This document shows positions 54,471 through 64,000 of a DNA stretch of 64,000 nucleotides, one piece after another. The notes under the pieces were generated by a model. It ran no database searches. It saw only the letters and a program-made list of their open reading frames with translations, and was not told the origin of the DNA. A program made the translations under genes and the position numbers. The stretch's first letter is position 1. Every line of letters begins with the position of its first letter. Source of the stretch: Neobacillus niacini NBRC 15566 (GTDB lineage Bacteria > Bacillota > Bacilli > Bacillales > Cytobacillaceae); NCBI RefSeq assembly GCF_001591505.1, contig NZ_BCVA01000022.1, positions 1 through 64,000 of the forward strand, written 5' to 3'.

Positions 54471-54579
54471 GCATCTTATTTGCCTGTGGATACAACTTAC
54501 TGTTCTTCTATATACTTCCTTTTGGCGGTTTTTTATGATGAGTTCAGAATAAATTTTTTAAAAAAGAAGGGGTACTCTG

Positions 54580-55884
54580 ATGGGATATTTACTATTATTG
54601 ATCGTTTTAATTTTGGAGATTGGTTTTGCAATCTACTGCATGGTAACGGAGCAAAAACATAAAAAAATAAAGGACTGGATGAAGATTTCTGTATTTATCG
54701 CATTTGTCATTCTCACACTATCATCGGTGATTGTGTGGAGTTTCCGCTGGGTCATTCCTGCCATTCTGCTTTTCATTTCGGCTGTAAAGGGAACAGTTTC
54801 TCTTCTCCGCAACAAAACAAATAACAAAAAGTACAAAACTTCTTCTATTGTGTGGAAGTCTATTATGACAATATTCGTATTTATATTTGCCTTTGGACCT
54901 GCAATTGTATTTCCTCAGCATAAATCACCTAAAGTGAACGGTGAATATGAAGTTGCAACCGCTACTTACACCTATATTGATAAAAACCGTATGGAGGAGT
55001 TTACCGACAAGGAGGACCACAGATCTGTAAATGTGGAATTTTGGTATCCGAATAAGGCAAATAAAACATATCCTTTATTGGTGTTCTCCCATGGAGCAAC
55101 CGGAATTAAGTCAAGTAATACCTCTACCTATACGGAGCTTGCAAGTCACGGTTATGTAGTGGTTTCAATCGATCATCCCTATCACTCCTTTTATACCGTT
55201 TCAGAAGATGGTACACGGGCTGTAATAAATACAGATTATAACCGTGAAGTCAGCAACGCTAATAAAGAAGGAATTTACTCGAAGGAAGAAACTTATGAAC
55301 TCATTCAAAAATGGATGAAACTGCGAACAGATGATATGAATTTTGTCATTGATACGATACTAACTAAGGTTAAAACTGATAAAACCCCTATTTACCAACA
55401 TATCGATACAGAGAAAATTGGTGTGTTCGGTCACTCTATGGGCGGGGCAGCCAGTGTTTGGTTAGGAAGAGAACGTAATGATATTGACGCGGTAGTAAAT
55501 ATTGATGCTCCGTTCTTTAGTGAGCTTGTTTATAACAAAATAGTGGATGAATTTGTTTCACGCGACGAATACTTCAACACACCGCTCCTTAATATCTATT
55601 CTGACGATGTTTGGGGACAGCTCGACAGCAACTCCACTTATGTTGCGAACAAACCCAGTAATGAACAATTCAAAAACGCCTATATCGTTCATTTTAAAGG
55701 ATCCAAACATTTAAGTTTAACCGATTTACCGCTTTTCTCTCCTATCCTTGCAAATATTCTGCAAGGTGGAAAAGCGGACATTGATAAATATTACTGTATT
55801 GAAACAGCAAATGAACTCATTCTTAAATTTTTCGACGATGAGTTAAAGGGCATCGGCCATTTCACTCCTAAAGAAACATATTGA
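54580..55884 (+). CDS. Membrane-anchored alpha/beta hydrolase
   Basis: A 434-residue protein. Three N-terminal membrane helices (to about 115) precede an alpha/beta hydrolase with LLVFSHGATG (oxyanion), VFGHSMGGA (nucleophile Ser) and a late GSKHLSLTD (His); it resembles PAF-acetylhydrolase or dienelactone-hydrolase types. The active domain probably faces outside. Single gene behind AAGAAGGGG. Confidence 0.78.
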   Translation: MGYLLLLIVLILEIGFAIYCMVTEQKHKKIKDWMKISVFIAFVILTLSSVIVWSFRWVIPAILLFISAVKGTVSLLRNKTNNKKYKTSSIVWKSIMTIFVFIFAFGPAIVFPQHKSPKVNGEYEVATATYTYIDKNRMEEFTDKEDHRSVNVEFWYPNKANKTYPLLVFSHGATGIKSSNTSTYTELASHGYVVVSIDHPYHSFYTVSEDGTRAVINTDYNREVSNANKEGIYSKEETYELIQKWMKLRTDDMNFVIDTILTKVKTDKTPIYQHIDTEKIGVFGHSMGGAASVWLGRERNDIDAVVNIDAPFFSELVYNKIVDEFVSRDEYFNTPLLNIYSDDVWGQLDSNSTYVANKPSNEQFKNAYIVHFKGSKHLSLTDLPLFSPILANILQGGKADIDKYYCIETANELILKFFDDELKGIGHFTPKETY

Positions 55885-55892
55885 TTTGTTTT

Positions 55893-55936
55893 TTGGGGCA
55901 GTCCCCATCGCCTTATAGCATAAGCGGACTGCCCTC
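55893..55936 (+). terminator. Hairpin after the hydrolase gene
   Basis: GGGCAGTCC / GGACTGCCC stem with a 21-base loop, no T-run; probable terminator. Confidence 0.4.
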
Positions 55937-56024
55937 AAATTTCAACAAATAAAAAGGGAAAATGCGGAAACACTAATAGTCAGCACCAATTTTTTCAACC
56001 TATATTTAGGACCTGCAGAGGAGG

Positions 56025-56951
56025 TTGTTATCCATAAATAAGAACAAATGGAGTTGGCTGTTTTTAACTTCTCTTAAGGGGATTTCTCAAGTCATTTTAA
56101 TCGAGAATGCTTTCTCGGGTTTCATTATTTTGATTGCCATTACCATTGCTTCGTATTCTTTAGGAGTTATCACTCTTTTATCAAGTTTAATTGGTACATT
56201 AATTGGTAAGTTAGGCGGTGCAGAAGGGGAAAAGATTAATCAGGGATTATTTGGGTATAACTCTGTTCTTACAGGAATGGCGCTTTTTTTATTTTTACAA
56301 GGCGGTGATCGATGGTTCATTGCCCTGGCTGGATCCGCCATTGTAGCTTTATTAACAGCAGCCATGGTGCATTTTTTTCGACAAACCGGTTTACCAATGT
56401 TGACTTTCCCCTTTATTGTCTTAACTTGGCTTTTGTTGCTTACAACATACAGACTTGTTGCTTTTAAGATTAGTCCAGATCTTACACCACAATCGTTATC
56501 CAGTTGGACGTTAAATATTAAGGGAGAGACCGATTGGCTTGAGGGAGCCGTAAATGGTATCGGGCAAATATTTTTCCTTGATCATACACTTTCTGGAATC
56601 CTGCTGTTTATAGCTGTTTTTTGGGCAGGATGGAGATTAGGGGTATATGCAATCATAGGCAATATTGCTGCTTTGTTAACATCCTACAGTCTCGGTGGAG
56701 AACACTCCTTAATTTTCATGGGACTTTATGGCTATAATGCGATTTTAACGATACTAGCCGTATCGATTGTATTTAAGGGGGAGTCCAGGCATGTCGGAAT
56801 AACCGGAATAATTGCGGCTTGTTTAACCGTTCCGATTACAGCCAGTATTGTAACCTTACTATTGCCATATGGACTCCCGGCACTAACCATGCCTTTTGTA
56901 CTTTGCACGTGGATTTTCCTGGGAGCGAGGAAGGTACTGCCTAACATATAG
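56025..56951 (+). CDS. Urea transporter (UT family)
   Basis: A ~308-residue channel with two homologous halves: GGAEGEKINQGLFGYNSVLTGMAL and GGEHSLIFMGLYGYNAILTILAV, each the UT signature, with about ten helices. It imports urea for the urease encoded downstream on the opposite strand. The start is odd: TTG at 56025 abuts AGAGGAGG with no spacing, while an ATA codon at 56034 has perfect spacing. Confidence 0.88.
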   Translation: MLSINKNKWSWLFLTSLKGISQVILIENAFSGFIILIAITIASYSLGVITLLSSLIGTLIGKLGGAEGEKINQGLFGYNSVLTGMALFLFLQGGDRWFIALAGSAIVALLTAAMVHFFRQTGLPMLTFPFIVLTWLLLLTTYRLVAFKISPDLTPQSLSSWTLNIKGETDWLEGAVNGIGQIFFLDHTLSGILLFIAVFWAGWRLGVYAIIGNIAALLTSYSLGGEHSLIFMGLYGYNAILTILAVSIVFKGESRHVGITGIIAACLTVPITASIVTLLLPYGLPALTMPFVLCTWIFLGARKVLPNI

Positions 56952-56953
56952 AA

Positions 56954-56992
56954 AAATGCTGTCTCAAAAGGGATTGAGACAGCATTTTTTTT
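56954..56992. terminator. Bidirectional terminator between urea transporter and DUF5342 gene
   Basis: AATGCTGTCTCAA / TTGAGACAGCATT with T-runs on both sides. Confidence 0.8.
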
Positions 56993-57209
56993 ATTTTTTC
57001 AATTGGTCACTATACATAGTAAATATTTTTGATTCAATGGCACTAACCTGTTCTTGCTCAAATGTTTGTTTCGGATGTGGATTGTACCAATGTATTTTGT
57101 TATCCTCAATCATCCCTTTATATTCATTTCCTTCTACATTTAAGGAAAAATGCGGATGTTCATGGACGGTCCCCTCAAATAAAGGATTTATTTCAAAGTT
57201 TTCAAACAT
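56991..57209 (-). CDS. YheE-like small protein (DUF5342 type)
   Basis: A 72-residue soluble protein: FEINPLFEGTVHEHPHFSLNVEGNEYKG, WYNPHPKQTFEQEQV. It resembles the DUF5342/YheE family as I recall it. Function unknown. Confidence 0.6.
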   Translation of the reverse strand: MFENFEINPLFEGTVHEHPHFSLNVEGNEYKGMIEDNKIHWYNPHPKQTFEQEQVSAIESKIFTMYSDQLKK

Positions 57210-57272
57210 GTCTTTCCCTCCTTTTTTCAGATGAGTGGAGTTTCTTCTATTTGATTACCGACTAAGCAGCAA

Positions 57273-57950
57273 CTAGACCCAAAGACTAAACAACCCATCG
57301 TTGACGCCTAGATTGTACATATAGTAAAAACCAAAAATAATACTAATCGTAGCTGTGATGAAGATCAATCCTTTGCTTGCGGTCATTCGATTCATGCTCA
57401 GAATAAATGGAATTCCGATAATAGTGGTAAAGATTAACATGCCCATTACCGTTCCGAATCCAAATACAATCATATACAAAGCACCCTGCCAAACAGTATC
57501 AACGGTGCTCATGGTAAGAAGGACCATTGCCCCGCTGCCGGCAATTCCGTGAATAAACCCAATGAAAAGGGATTTATAATATGTACCTTTTTTTACCTTT
57601 GTCAGTTGAATGTTATTTTCATGGTGATGATGATCAGAATGGTTTTGCTTTTTGCGAATGGACAACATCGCAGCAATACCAAGGTACACCAGCATGATTC
57701 CTACTAAAAATTCTAAAGTCAGTGACCACTTTTCCGGAATATCATTTTTCATTACAATAAAGATTAAACCAATAACAAAAAGTGTGACTGTATGGCCTAT
57801 TCCCCAAAAAACGCCGGCAAGTGAGGCTTGCCATAATTTTTTACTTTGGCTTGCAATCGTGGAAACGGCAATCATATGGTCAGGTTCCATCGCATGCCTA
57901 ATACCCAAAATAAAGCCTAATGCTAAAACTGAAAATAACGTAACTTCCAT
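57273..57950 (-). CDS. ureH: UreH nickel transporter
   Basis: A 225-residue membrane protein with six or seven helices. The first carries RHAMEPDH, the nickel-binding HxxxxDH motif; a His-rich loop (DHHHHE) follows helix 3. The UreH/NicO family supplies nickel to urease. It is the last gene of the urease cluster, 70 bases after ureD. Confidence 0.9.
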   Translation of the reverse strand: MEVTLFSVLALGFILGIRHAMEPDHMIAVSTIASQSKKLWQASLAGVFWGIGHTVTLFVIGLIFIVMKNDIPEKWSLTLEFLVGIMLVYLGIAAMLSIRKKQNHSDHHHHENNIQLTKVKKGTYYKSLFIGFIHGIAGSGAMVLLTMSTVDTVWQGALYMIVFGFGTVMGMLIFTTIIGIPFILSMNRMTASKGLIFITATISIIFGFYYMYNLGVNDGLFSLWV

Positions 57951-58020
57951 TATTTCTTCCTCCCCAAAAACAATCTCTACTAGTTCTTCGGCAATTTTCT
58001 GTAATTGCTCCGTTCATGCA

Positions 58021-58845
58021 TTAATATTTTCTAAGCGAATATTGTTTTGTTTGAAACCATTCGTGACTAATATGCCTGTGAATTTCTGAAAAGATTCTTT
58101 CAATCACTTGGGTCGTGTTGGCGAATACCCGAGCAGTAAATCCGGACACTGGCAGTAAGGACAGTCCCACTTTATAATCCAATGTATTCTTATCAAGAAG
58201 GGAATATAACTGATCAAGAAAAGAAGGATTCATTTGCTTACAAACGACGAACATTGACCCTAAATGGGTATATCCTTCCATGAATCCAAGTCCCCTGATA
58301 TTTTGCAGTGCAGGCTTCAAATGTAAATGATCATAAACCACTAATTCACCGTCCATATAGATTTCATTTAATAGCTGAACGGATTTATAGCTAAAACGCT
58401 CTCCTTCTGGTGACCAGCCTGGAGTAATAATATCTGAATAAAGCAAAGTGGCTGATGGATGCATTTTTATCACATTTTTTTGTTTGTAATGTGCATTTTG
58501 ATAGGCAATTAACGGATCAGGAAAATACTCTAGGTAACTTCCAGCCTGCAAAGATATCTCTGATTCTTGGTAGGCGAAACGATTTGGCGTCTTATAAACC
58601 TTTGTCGCTCCCTGGGTGGTTAACGTTAATTTTGCATTTTCCCCTAACCCTATCTTCATTTGATAACGGTCCCCATCTAAATAGCCGCCTCCGGGATTTA
58701 ATAAATAGTAACAGGCCCTTCCCGAATCATCATGATAAATAGGGCGCATTACCTTAAATGCACCCTGATAATAAACATTTTTTGCAACAGTCTTCCCTTT
58801 TCTGTCTTCCGCATTTAAATGCAATACACCTGTCCATTGTTCCAT
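58021..58845 (-). CDS. ureD: Urease accessory protein UreD
   Basis: A 274-residue UreD: YYLLNPGGGYLDGDRYQ, TLTTQGATKVYKT and GGxxGD-like core. With UreF and UreG it delivers nickel to apo-urease. Starts one base after ureG. Confidence 0.92.
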   Translation of the reverse strand: MEQWTGVLHLNAEDRKGKTVAKNVYYQGAFKVMRPIYHDDSGRACYYLLNPGGGYLDGDRYQMKIGLGENAKLTLTTQGATKVYKTPNRFAYQESEISLQAGSYLEYFPDPLIAYQNAHYKQKNVIKMHPSATLLYSDIITPGWSPEGERFSYKSVQLLNEIYMDGELVVYDHLHLKPALQNIRGLGFMEGYTHLGSMFVVCKQMNPSFLDQLYSLLDKNTLDYKVGLSLLPVSGFTARVFANTTQVIERIFSEIHRHISHEWFQTKQYSLRKY

Positions 58846-58846
58846 T

Positions 58847-59458
58847 TTACGCTAATCCTTTTAATAGAGCGTTCTGCTTCAACCAATCAAGGACATTATC
58901 CAGCCCCGCTTCATCTTTTAAATTGGTGAAGGCAAACGGCTTGTCCCCGCGGAACTGTTTCGTATCAGATTCCATGACTTCAAGACTTGCACCGACATGT
59001 GGTGCCAAATCGGTTTTATTTATGATAAATAAATCCGATTTAATCATTCCCTGACCGCCTTTTCTCGGAATTTTTTCCCCTTGGGCCACATCAATAATAT
59101 AAATGGAGAAATCAACCAGTTCAGGGCTGAACGTTGCAGCAAGATTGTCCCCGCCGCTTTCCACAAAAATCAATTGTACATCTGGATGTTTTTCTTTAAG
59201 TTCATTGATGGCGGCAAAATTCATTGATGCATCTTCACGAATGGCAGTATGTGGGCAGCCGCCGGTTTCCACCCCAATAATACGATCGGCTGGCAGGACT
59301 CCGTTTTGCATAAGAAATTTCGCATCTTCTTTTGTATAGATATCGTTTGTCACCACTGCCATACTGATTTCCTCATTTAAACGCCGAGTAAGTTTTTCAA
59401 CCAACATCGTTTTTCCTGCTCCGACTGGTCCGCCTACTCCAACTTTAATTGGTTCCAT
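58847..59458 (-). CDS. ureG: Urease accessory GTPase UreG
   Basis: A 203-residue SIMIBI GTPase: [12 protein letters not shown] (P-loop), [17 protein letters not shown] (CPH metal site), FVESGGDNL and INKTDLA (base recognition). Powers nickel insertion. I use the ATG at 59458, nine bases after AGAGGAA, instead of the upstream GTG. Confidence 0.95.
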   Translation of the reverse strand: MEPIKVGVGGPVGAGKTMLVEKLTRRLNEEISMAVVTNDIYTKEDAKFLMQNGVLPADRIIGVETGGCPHTAIREDASMNFAAINELKEKHPDVQLIFVESGGDNLAATFSPELVDFSIYIIDVAQGEKIPRKGGQGMIKSDLFIINKTDLAPHVGASLEVMESDTKQFRGDKPFAFTNLKDEAGLDNVLDWLKQNALLKGLA

Positions 59459-59473
59459 AAAAAACACTTCCTC

Positions 59474-60160
59474 TCATGACATAAAAATTCGAATATTTAC
59501 ACGTTCGTGCCTCATTTGCGATAACTCGATACCAGGTGAAACGATACCAAAATCTTCTTCACCCAACTGTCCGATAGCCGTAGCGGCATCCACTAAAACA
59601 GGTTGAATCTCACGAATGATTTTCTGTCCAGCTGTCTGGCCCAAAGGAATACCTCTTACTGCATTTTGAACGAGACTGGAAACGACAGAATACAGATAAA
59701 ATAAAACGGTTGTCGATTTGGAGACACCAAGATTGTGAGCAACCATTGTAAAAACAATGGCTGGGTGACCAAATGACTGCTTTTCTGTAATTCGTTTTCT
59801 ATAAGGCAAGAGGGCAGGTATTTCATATAAGGATTGGACAAGTTCTAACATCCGTTCCCCCATCCTCATGCTGCCCTCCCTCGTTTCACGAGGCAAATTT
59901 TGCACGGTCAACATTCTGTCTAATTTCCATACCTTTTGGAAATCCTCATCCTCTAATGCTTGGTACACAAGATGACATGCCAGCCCATCTGAGTTTAGGA
60001 GCTGTTCTTGAATAAACACCTGCAGCCATTGCGAAAATGTTTCTACGTTATGTACCGTTTCCTCTTGTATATAACTTTCAAGTCCATAGGAATGACTAAA
60101 GGCACCTGTAGGAAAATTGGAATCACATAGCTGAAAAAGTGCAAGAATTTTATCATCCAT
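59474..60160 (-). CDS. ureF: Urease accessory protein UreF
   Basis: A 228-residue helical Ure[22 protein letters not shown], the family start, and [17 protein letters not shown] at 60160 overlaps the ureE end; a TTG at 60172 would add four residues. Confidence 0.92.
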   Translation of the reverse strand: MDDKILALFQLCDSNFPTGAFSHSYGLESYIQEETVHNVETFSQWLQVFIQEQLLNSDGLACHLVYQALEDEDFQKVWKLDRMLTVQNLPRETREGSMRMGERMLELVQSLYEIPALLPYRKRITEKQSFGHPAIVFTMVAHNLGVSKSTTVLFYLYSVVSSLVQNAVRGIPLGQTAGQKIIREIQPVLVDAATAIGQLGEEDFGIVSPGIELSQMRHERVNIRIFMS

Positions 60161-60608
60161 GGCTGTGTCCAATATGTCGAAAAGCCTGTTTTACTTTTCG
60201 CTTTTCACGTTGGTAGGGAATCTCCAGTTCATTTAATAGTTCCTCCACAAGGTAATCATATTGAACCATCATGCTATCATCTTCAAATTGGGCTGGAAGG
60301 TGTCTATTTCCTAACTGATGAGCGATGTTCCCCATTTCTTTGATACTCCGGGGGGTGATGACTAATAAATCGTCTGCAACCACGTCAATCACAATCATAT
60401 TTTTATCATCCATATAGAGTACATCTCCAGCAACAAGATCACGTGGATCTTTTAACCGAATCCCGATTTCCCGTCCGTGATCAGACGTCACTCGTTGAAT
60501 CCGTTTTACCAAGTGATCACTCTCAAGGTATACTTTTTCGATATGCCTTCTAATAATTTCTTCCTTTTCCATGTGTTCAATATTGGTTTCGACTCTTTCA
60601 ATTAGCAT
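60153..60608 (-). CDS. ureE: Urease nickel chaperone UreE
   Basis: A 151-residue UreE with a central HxxxNRHLPAQ-type site ([14 protein letters not shown]) and a short C-terminal HIGHSHG metal tail. It hands nickel to UreG. SD GAGGTGAG overlaps the ureC stop codon. Confidence 0.92.
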   Translation of the reverse strand: MLIERVETNIEHMEKEEIIRRHIEKVYLESDHLVKRIQRVTSDHGREIGIRLKDPRDLVAGDVLYMDDKNMIVIDVVADDLLVITPRSIKEMGNIAHQLGNRHLPAQFEDDSMMVQYDYLVEELLNELEIPYQREKRKVKQAFRHIGHSHG

Positions 60609-60619
60609 ACTTTCTCACC

Positions 60620-62332
60620 TCAAAATAGAAAATAACGTTGCGCCATCGGCAGTTCTTTTGCCGGGTCACTGGTAATCAGCTCTCCGTTGACTCTAACTTC
60701 ATATGTTTGCGGGTCAACAGATAACTCAGGTGTTTCCGAGTTCAGTTTCATGTCCTTTTTCGTTAACTTTCTGATTCCATGTACCGGCATAATCATTTTT
60801 TCTAACCCAAGCTTTTCATGAACTTTATCTTCATAGGCCGCTTGCGATATGAAGGTAATTGAACTTTTTTACAAAGCTTTACCTGTAGCAGCATACATAG
60901 GACGGCTAATAATTGGCTGCGGTGTTGGAATCGATGCGTTCGCGTCTCCCATCATTCCATGAACAATCATTCCGCTTTTGATGACCAACTCTGGCTTAAC
61001 ACCAAAAAACGCTGGAGACCACATAACTAAGTCTGCAATTTTTCCTACTTCAATCGACCCGACATAATCGGAAATTCCATGGGTGATCGCAGGATTGATT
61101 GTATATTTTGCAATATAACGCTTTGCCCGATTATTATTAGAAAGCTTATTATCCCCTTGAAGATAACCTCTTTCTTTTATCATTTTATCGGCTACCTGCC
61201 AGGTTCTTAGAACCACCTCACCAATTCGCCCCATTGCCTGCGCATCGGAGCTCGTCATGCTAAAAATGCCCATATCCTGCAGGACATCTTCTGCGGCAAT
61301 GGTTTCCTTTCTAATCCGTGAATCAGCAAAAGCAAGATCTTCAGGAACCGATGGATTCAAATGGTGACAAACCATCAGCATATCTAAATGTTCATCAACA
61401 GTATTAATCGTATATGGCAATGTAGGATTCGTTGAAGAAGGCAGTACATTCATATAGCTGGCCGATTTAATTAAATCGGGCGCATGACCGCCGCCGGCAC
61501 CTTCTGTATGGTACATATGAATAACACGGTCTTTTAAAGCTGCCATTGTATTTTCAACAAACCCTGATTCATTTAGGGTATCTGCATGAAGTGCCACCTG
61601 TACATCAAATTTGTCTGCAACCGACAATGCATGATCTAGTGCGGAAGGTGTCGCACCCCAGTCCTCATGAACTTTTAAACCAATGACGCCAGCCCTAATT
61701 TGTTCGGCCAGTGGTTCCTCCGTTGCAGCCTGCCCTTTCCCTGTTAATCCAACATTGATTGGCAGACCCTCGATTGCTTCAAGCATGCGGTGGATATTCC
61801 ATTCTCCAGGGGTAACAGTTGTCGCTCTTGAACCGGAGGTAGGCCCAGTTCCACCGCCAATTAAGGTGGTAAGTCCTGCAGTTAGAGCCACCTCGACTTG
61901 TGCCGGGTTAATAAAATGAACATGGGTGTCAATTCCGCCTGCGGTTACAATCATCCCTTCACCAGCGATAATTTCAGTTGAAGCCCCAATGACAATATCG
62001 ACCCCATCCTGTACTAATGGATTTCCCGCTTTGCCAATGGCAGCTATTTTACCGTCACGAAGCGCAATATCTGCCTTGTAAATTCCTGTATAATCTAAAA
62101 TGACCGCATTCGTAATAACAGTGTCAGGAATGCCATCACCACGAGTGACGAGAGGATGTTGTCCCATTCCATCACGAATAACTTTACCACCGCCAAAAAC
62201 GACTTCTTCACCATAAGTGGTATAATCTTTTTCAATTTGAATGATTAAATCGGTGTCCGCTAACCGAATCGAATCTCCAGTAGTGGGACCGAACATTTGG
62301 GCATATTGCTTTCTCGACATTTCAAAACTCAT
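60620..62332 (-). pseudogene. ureC: Urease alpha subunit UreC, interrupted by an in-frame TAA
   Basis: The full frame is 570 codons plus TGA, normal for UreC, and carries all nickel ligands and catalytic motifs ([19 protein letters not shown] with the carbamylated Lys, HADTLNESG, the [12 protein letters not shown] segment and the MGRIGE region). At codon 488 (60869-60871) a TAA follows GKAL where relatives read on. Downstream the same frame continues [14 protein letters not shown]...[11 protein letters not shown] to 60620, with no other defect. So either a recent nonsense mutation, readthrough, or a base-call error. The active-site residues lie before the stop, but the lost ~82 residues pack the subunit. 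Confidence 0.93.
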
Positions 62333-62658
62333 TTACTATGCCCTCCTTCTAAAGGCCCATCGGTTTTATTGTTAAAGCCGTATACCTTCCGTTCTCCTCC
62401 ATATTGAACCAGCTCGACTTCCTTTTCATCACCCGGTTCAAAACGAACTGCCGCTCCGGCCGGGATATTTAACCTTTTTCCATACCCTTCTTCTCTGTTA
62501 AATTGTAAGGATTCATTTACTTCAAAAAAATGATAGTGTGAGCCGATTTGAACTGGCCGGTCACCTGTATTGGTAACCTTCACTCGAAAAAGATCTCTTC
62601 CCTCATTGCAAATAATTGGTTCCTCTTTTAAAAATAATTGACCTGGTTCCCATTCCAT
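62329..62658 (-). CDS. ureB: Urease beta subunit UreB
   Basis: A 109-residue Ure[33 protein letters not shown] and [14 protein letters not shown]. It overlaps ureC by four bases (ATGA). I use the ATG at 62658 behind AGGAGGG; the ORF is open to 62697 inside ureA. Confidence 0.94.
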   Translation of the reverse strand: MEWEPGQLFLKEEPIICNEGRDLFRVKVTNTGDRPVQIGSHYHFFEVNESLQFNREEGYGKRLNIPAGAAVRFEPGDEKEVELVQYGGERKVYGFNNKTDGPLEGGHSK

Positions 62659-62680
62659 TCGGGTGCCCTCCTGCCTGTAG

Positions 62681-62983
62681 TTATCGAATTGGATCATGCA
62701 CAGTTACTAGTTTTGTTCCATCAGGAAAAGTCGCTTCTACCTGAATATCGTCAATGATATCTGCAATTCCTTCCATTACATCATCTCGTGTCAATATGGT
62801 TGCTCCATATTCCATTAATTCAGCTACGGTTTTTCCATCTCGGGCACCTTCTAATACTTCGTAAGTAATGAGTGCGACGGCCTCAGGGTAATTTAACTTC
62901 AATCCTCGATCCCATCTTCTTTTTGCGAGATCAGCTGCCACAACAATCATAAGTTTGTCTATCTCACGTGGTACCAGTAACAT
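62681..62983 (-). CDS. ureA: Urease gamma subunit UreA
   Basis: A 100-residue Ure[26 protein letters not shown] and [14 protein letters not shown], the standard gamma subunit. First gene of ureABCEFGD; GGAGG lies before the ATG. The AT-rich 62984-63107 upstream region has no clear TnrA or GlnR box. Confidence 0.95.
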   Translation of the reverse strand: MLLVPREIDKLMIVVAADLAKRRWDRGLKLNYPEAVALITYEVLEGARDGKTVAELMEYGATILTRDDVMEGIADIIDDIQVEATFPDGTKLVTVHDPIR

Positions 62984-63107
62984 CTCCCATCCTCCTTCAC
63001 TAAATTTTTTTTAAAATTTTCCACCTCCTATATAATTGTCCAAGTATGGTAAATTTAAACAAAATATAGTTCCTTGGATTTTATATTTCACGGAATGATT
63101 TTTAAAA

Positions 63108-63150
63108 TTAAATAAGCCGCACGAACCCAAAGGTTCACGCGACTTATTAT
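63108..63150 (-). terminator. Terminator of the creatininase-family gene
   Basis: AATAAGTCGCGTGAACC / GGTTCGTGCGGCTTATT on the minus strand, followed by an AT-rich tail. Confidence 0.75.
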
Positions 63151-63160
63151 TTGCATTTTA

Positions 63161-64000
63161 CTATTTTTCCCCTGGCAAGTATGCCCCATATCTAGGAAGA
63201 ATCGTTTCCTTCGTATAAACATCCACTTGACGAAGTGTTTCAACGATCGCCGGCATATCCAATGCCTGTACAAGTTCATTAATCGCTTGAACACCCCTAC
63301 CAGCAAATACTTCTCTATCTTCAAGTGTCGTCAAAAGTGGTGTAACCATATGATCAGATGGTTCGTTAAAGTAAGAACCTACTGCTCCGGATTGATAAGC
63401 ATATTTCCCTAATAGATTACCAGGATTTTTATTCATCCCTGCAAACATATGCTGCACATCATACGTAACAGAATGGGATTCACTTACATTCAATGGAACA
63501 TCTTCTAATCTACCTAAAACTTTATATGCACCAATGGTCATATCATGAAATGAATTCATCAGTTTGAAATTGGCAGCTTCTGCAGCTTTTAATACGTCCA
63601 TGTACAGGATTGGTACTTTTGTTTCATCAAAGAAATCACGAACCATGCCACTGACTGTCATATGGGCCGGACCATGACTAGTAATATAGACTTGTCGCCT
63701 AAAACCTTGATTTAGTAAAGACTTTGCAATTTTATCCAAATAAGCCATCCCGTCTTTTATGCTCATTTGAATCGTTCCACGGCCAACAATCGTTCCGCCT
63801 GGGAAGAAATAAGGCAAGTTGTGCAAAACAAGCCCATCTGATTCTTCCGCCATCTTTAAAGCAATCGCTTCCGCTAAAACAGTTTCAGAATCTAGCGGCA
63901 AGGCTCCGTGAGTTTCCGTTACTCCAACTGGAACAAATATTAAATCGTTCCGATTTAAATAATCTTCGACTTCCCCATTTGTTAGTTTTGAAAGGAATCT
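63161..64000 (-). CDS. Creatininase-family amidohydrolase (5' end outside window)
   Basis: At least 279 residues, open to the window edge. FVPVGVTETHGALPLDSETV matches the metal-binding start of creatininases, followed by GGTIVGRGTI, YITSHGPAHMTVSG (second His set) and AYQSGAVGSYFNEPS. The family hydrolyses creatinine or other cyclic amides. It lies upstream of ureA in the same direction with its own terminator; a nitrogen-scavenging link is inference. Confidence 0.8.
   Translation of the reverse strand, partial: RFLSKLTNGEVEDYLNRNDLIFVPVGVTETHGALPLDSETVLAEAIALKMAEESDGLVLHNLPYFFPGGTIVGRGTIQMSIKDGMAYLDKIAKSLLNQGFRRQVYITSHGPAHMTVSGMVRDFFDETKVPILYMDVLKAAEAANFKLMNSFHDMTIGAYKVLGRLEDVPLNVSESHSVTYDVQHMFAGMNKNPGNLLGKYAYQSGAVGSYFNEPSDHMVTPLLTTLEDREVFAGRGVQAINELVQALDMPAIVETLRQVDVYTKETILPRYGAYLPGEK

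Noticed and set aside
62984..63107. TnrA/GlnR box in front of ureA
   Set aside because: TGTTT-AAATTT-ACCA around 63045-63060 lacks the required TGTNA half-site.

Overview
The window is a low-GC (AT-rich) Firmicutes chromosome segment from an endospore-forming member of the Bacillaceae (Bacillus/Neobacillus type). Evidence: strong GGAGG ribosome binding sites, many GTG/TTG starts, the ccpN-ppsR-ppdK cluster, GerPA/PF-type spore proteins, a LysM-GH18 spore hydrolase, FbpB and DUF1450 small proteins. There is no phage, no IS element and no CRISPR array; it is chromosomal accessory DNA with some decayed genes.

Layout. 1-5.4 kb: an RNA-repair locus (hen1 and pnkp, translationally coupled) preceded by a gene in which an XRE-type HTH is fused to a degenerate F1-ATPase beta-like domain. 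I do not recognise this protein, and it is the best candidate here for an undescribed component. 5.7-16.9 kb: small proteins, a Suv3-like helicase, a PQQ-dehydrogenase-like beta-propeller, two lipoproteins, a two-component system and a YitT protein. 17-22.8 kb: ppdK, ppsR and ccpN (PEP/pyruvate control), a five-copy 52-bp tandem repeat, an Fpg-family glycosylase and tRNA-Gly. 22.8-31.8 kb: small proteins, an AlkD-like repair protein, a cytoplasmic GH10 xylanase, an RraA-like protein, and a divergent EamA/LysR pair. 31.9-34.7 kb: a spore cluster with GerPC-like and Hsp20-like genes divergent from four tandem GerPA/PF paralogues. 35-45.7 kb: an exporter, a ketopantoate reductase, a LysM-GH18 enzyme, a GNAT gene behind an apparent translational attenuator, and an AraC-controlled Gfo/Idh-ThuA-Gfo/Idh sugar cluster. 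45.9-56 kb: assorted genes, including a second yitT behind a T-box leader and a frameshifted SDR. 56-63 kb: urea transporter, ureH and the urease operon ureABCEFGD, with an in-frame stop codon late in ureC. The window ends inside a creatininase-family gene.

Genes that work together: Hen1 methylates the 2'-OH at a broken RNA end and Pnkp heals and seals it; CcpN and PpsR control gluconeogenic genes and PPDK activity; the urea transporter, the UreH nickel carrier and the Ure proteins form one urea-nitrogen module, whose catalytic subunit is interrupted as sequenced. All functional calls come from reading motifs in the sequence; no database search was run.
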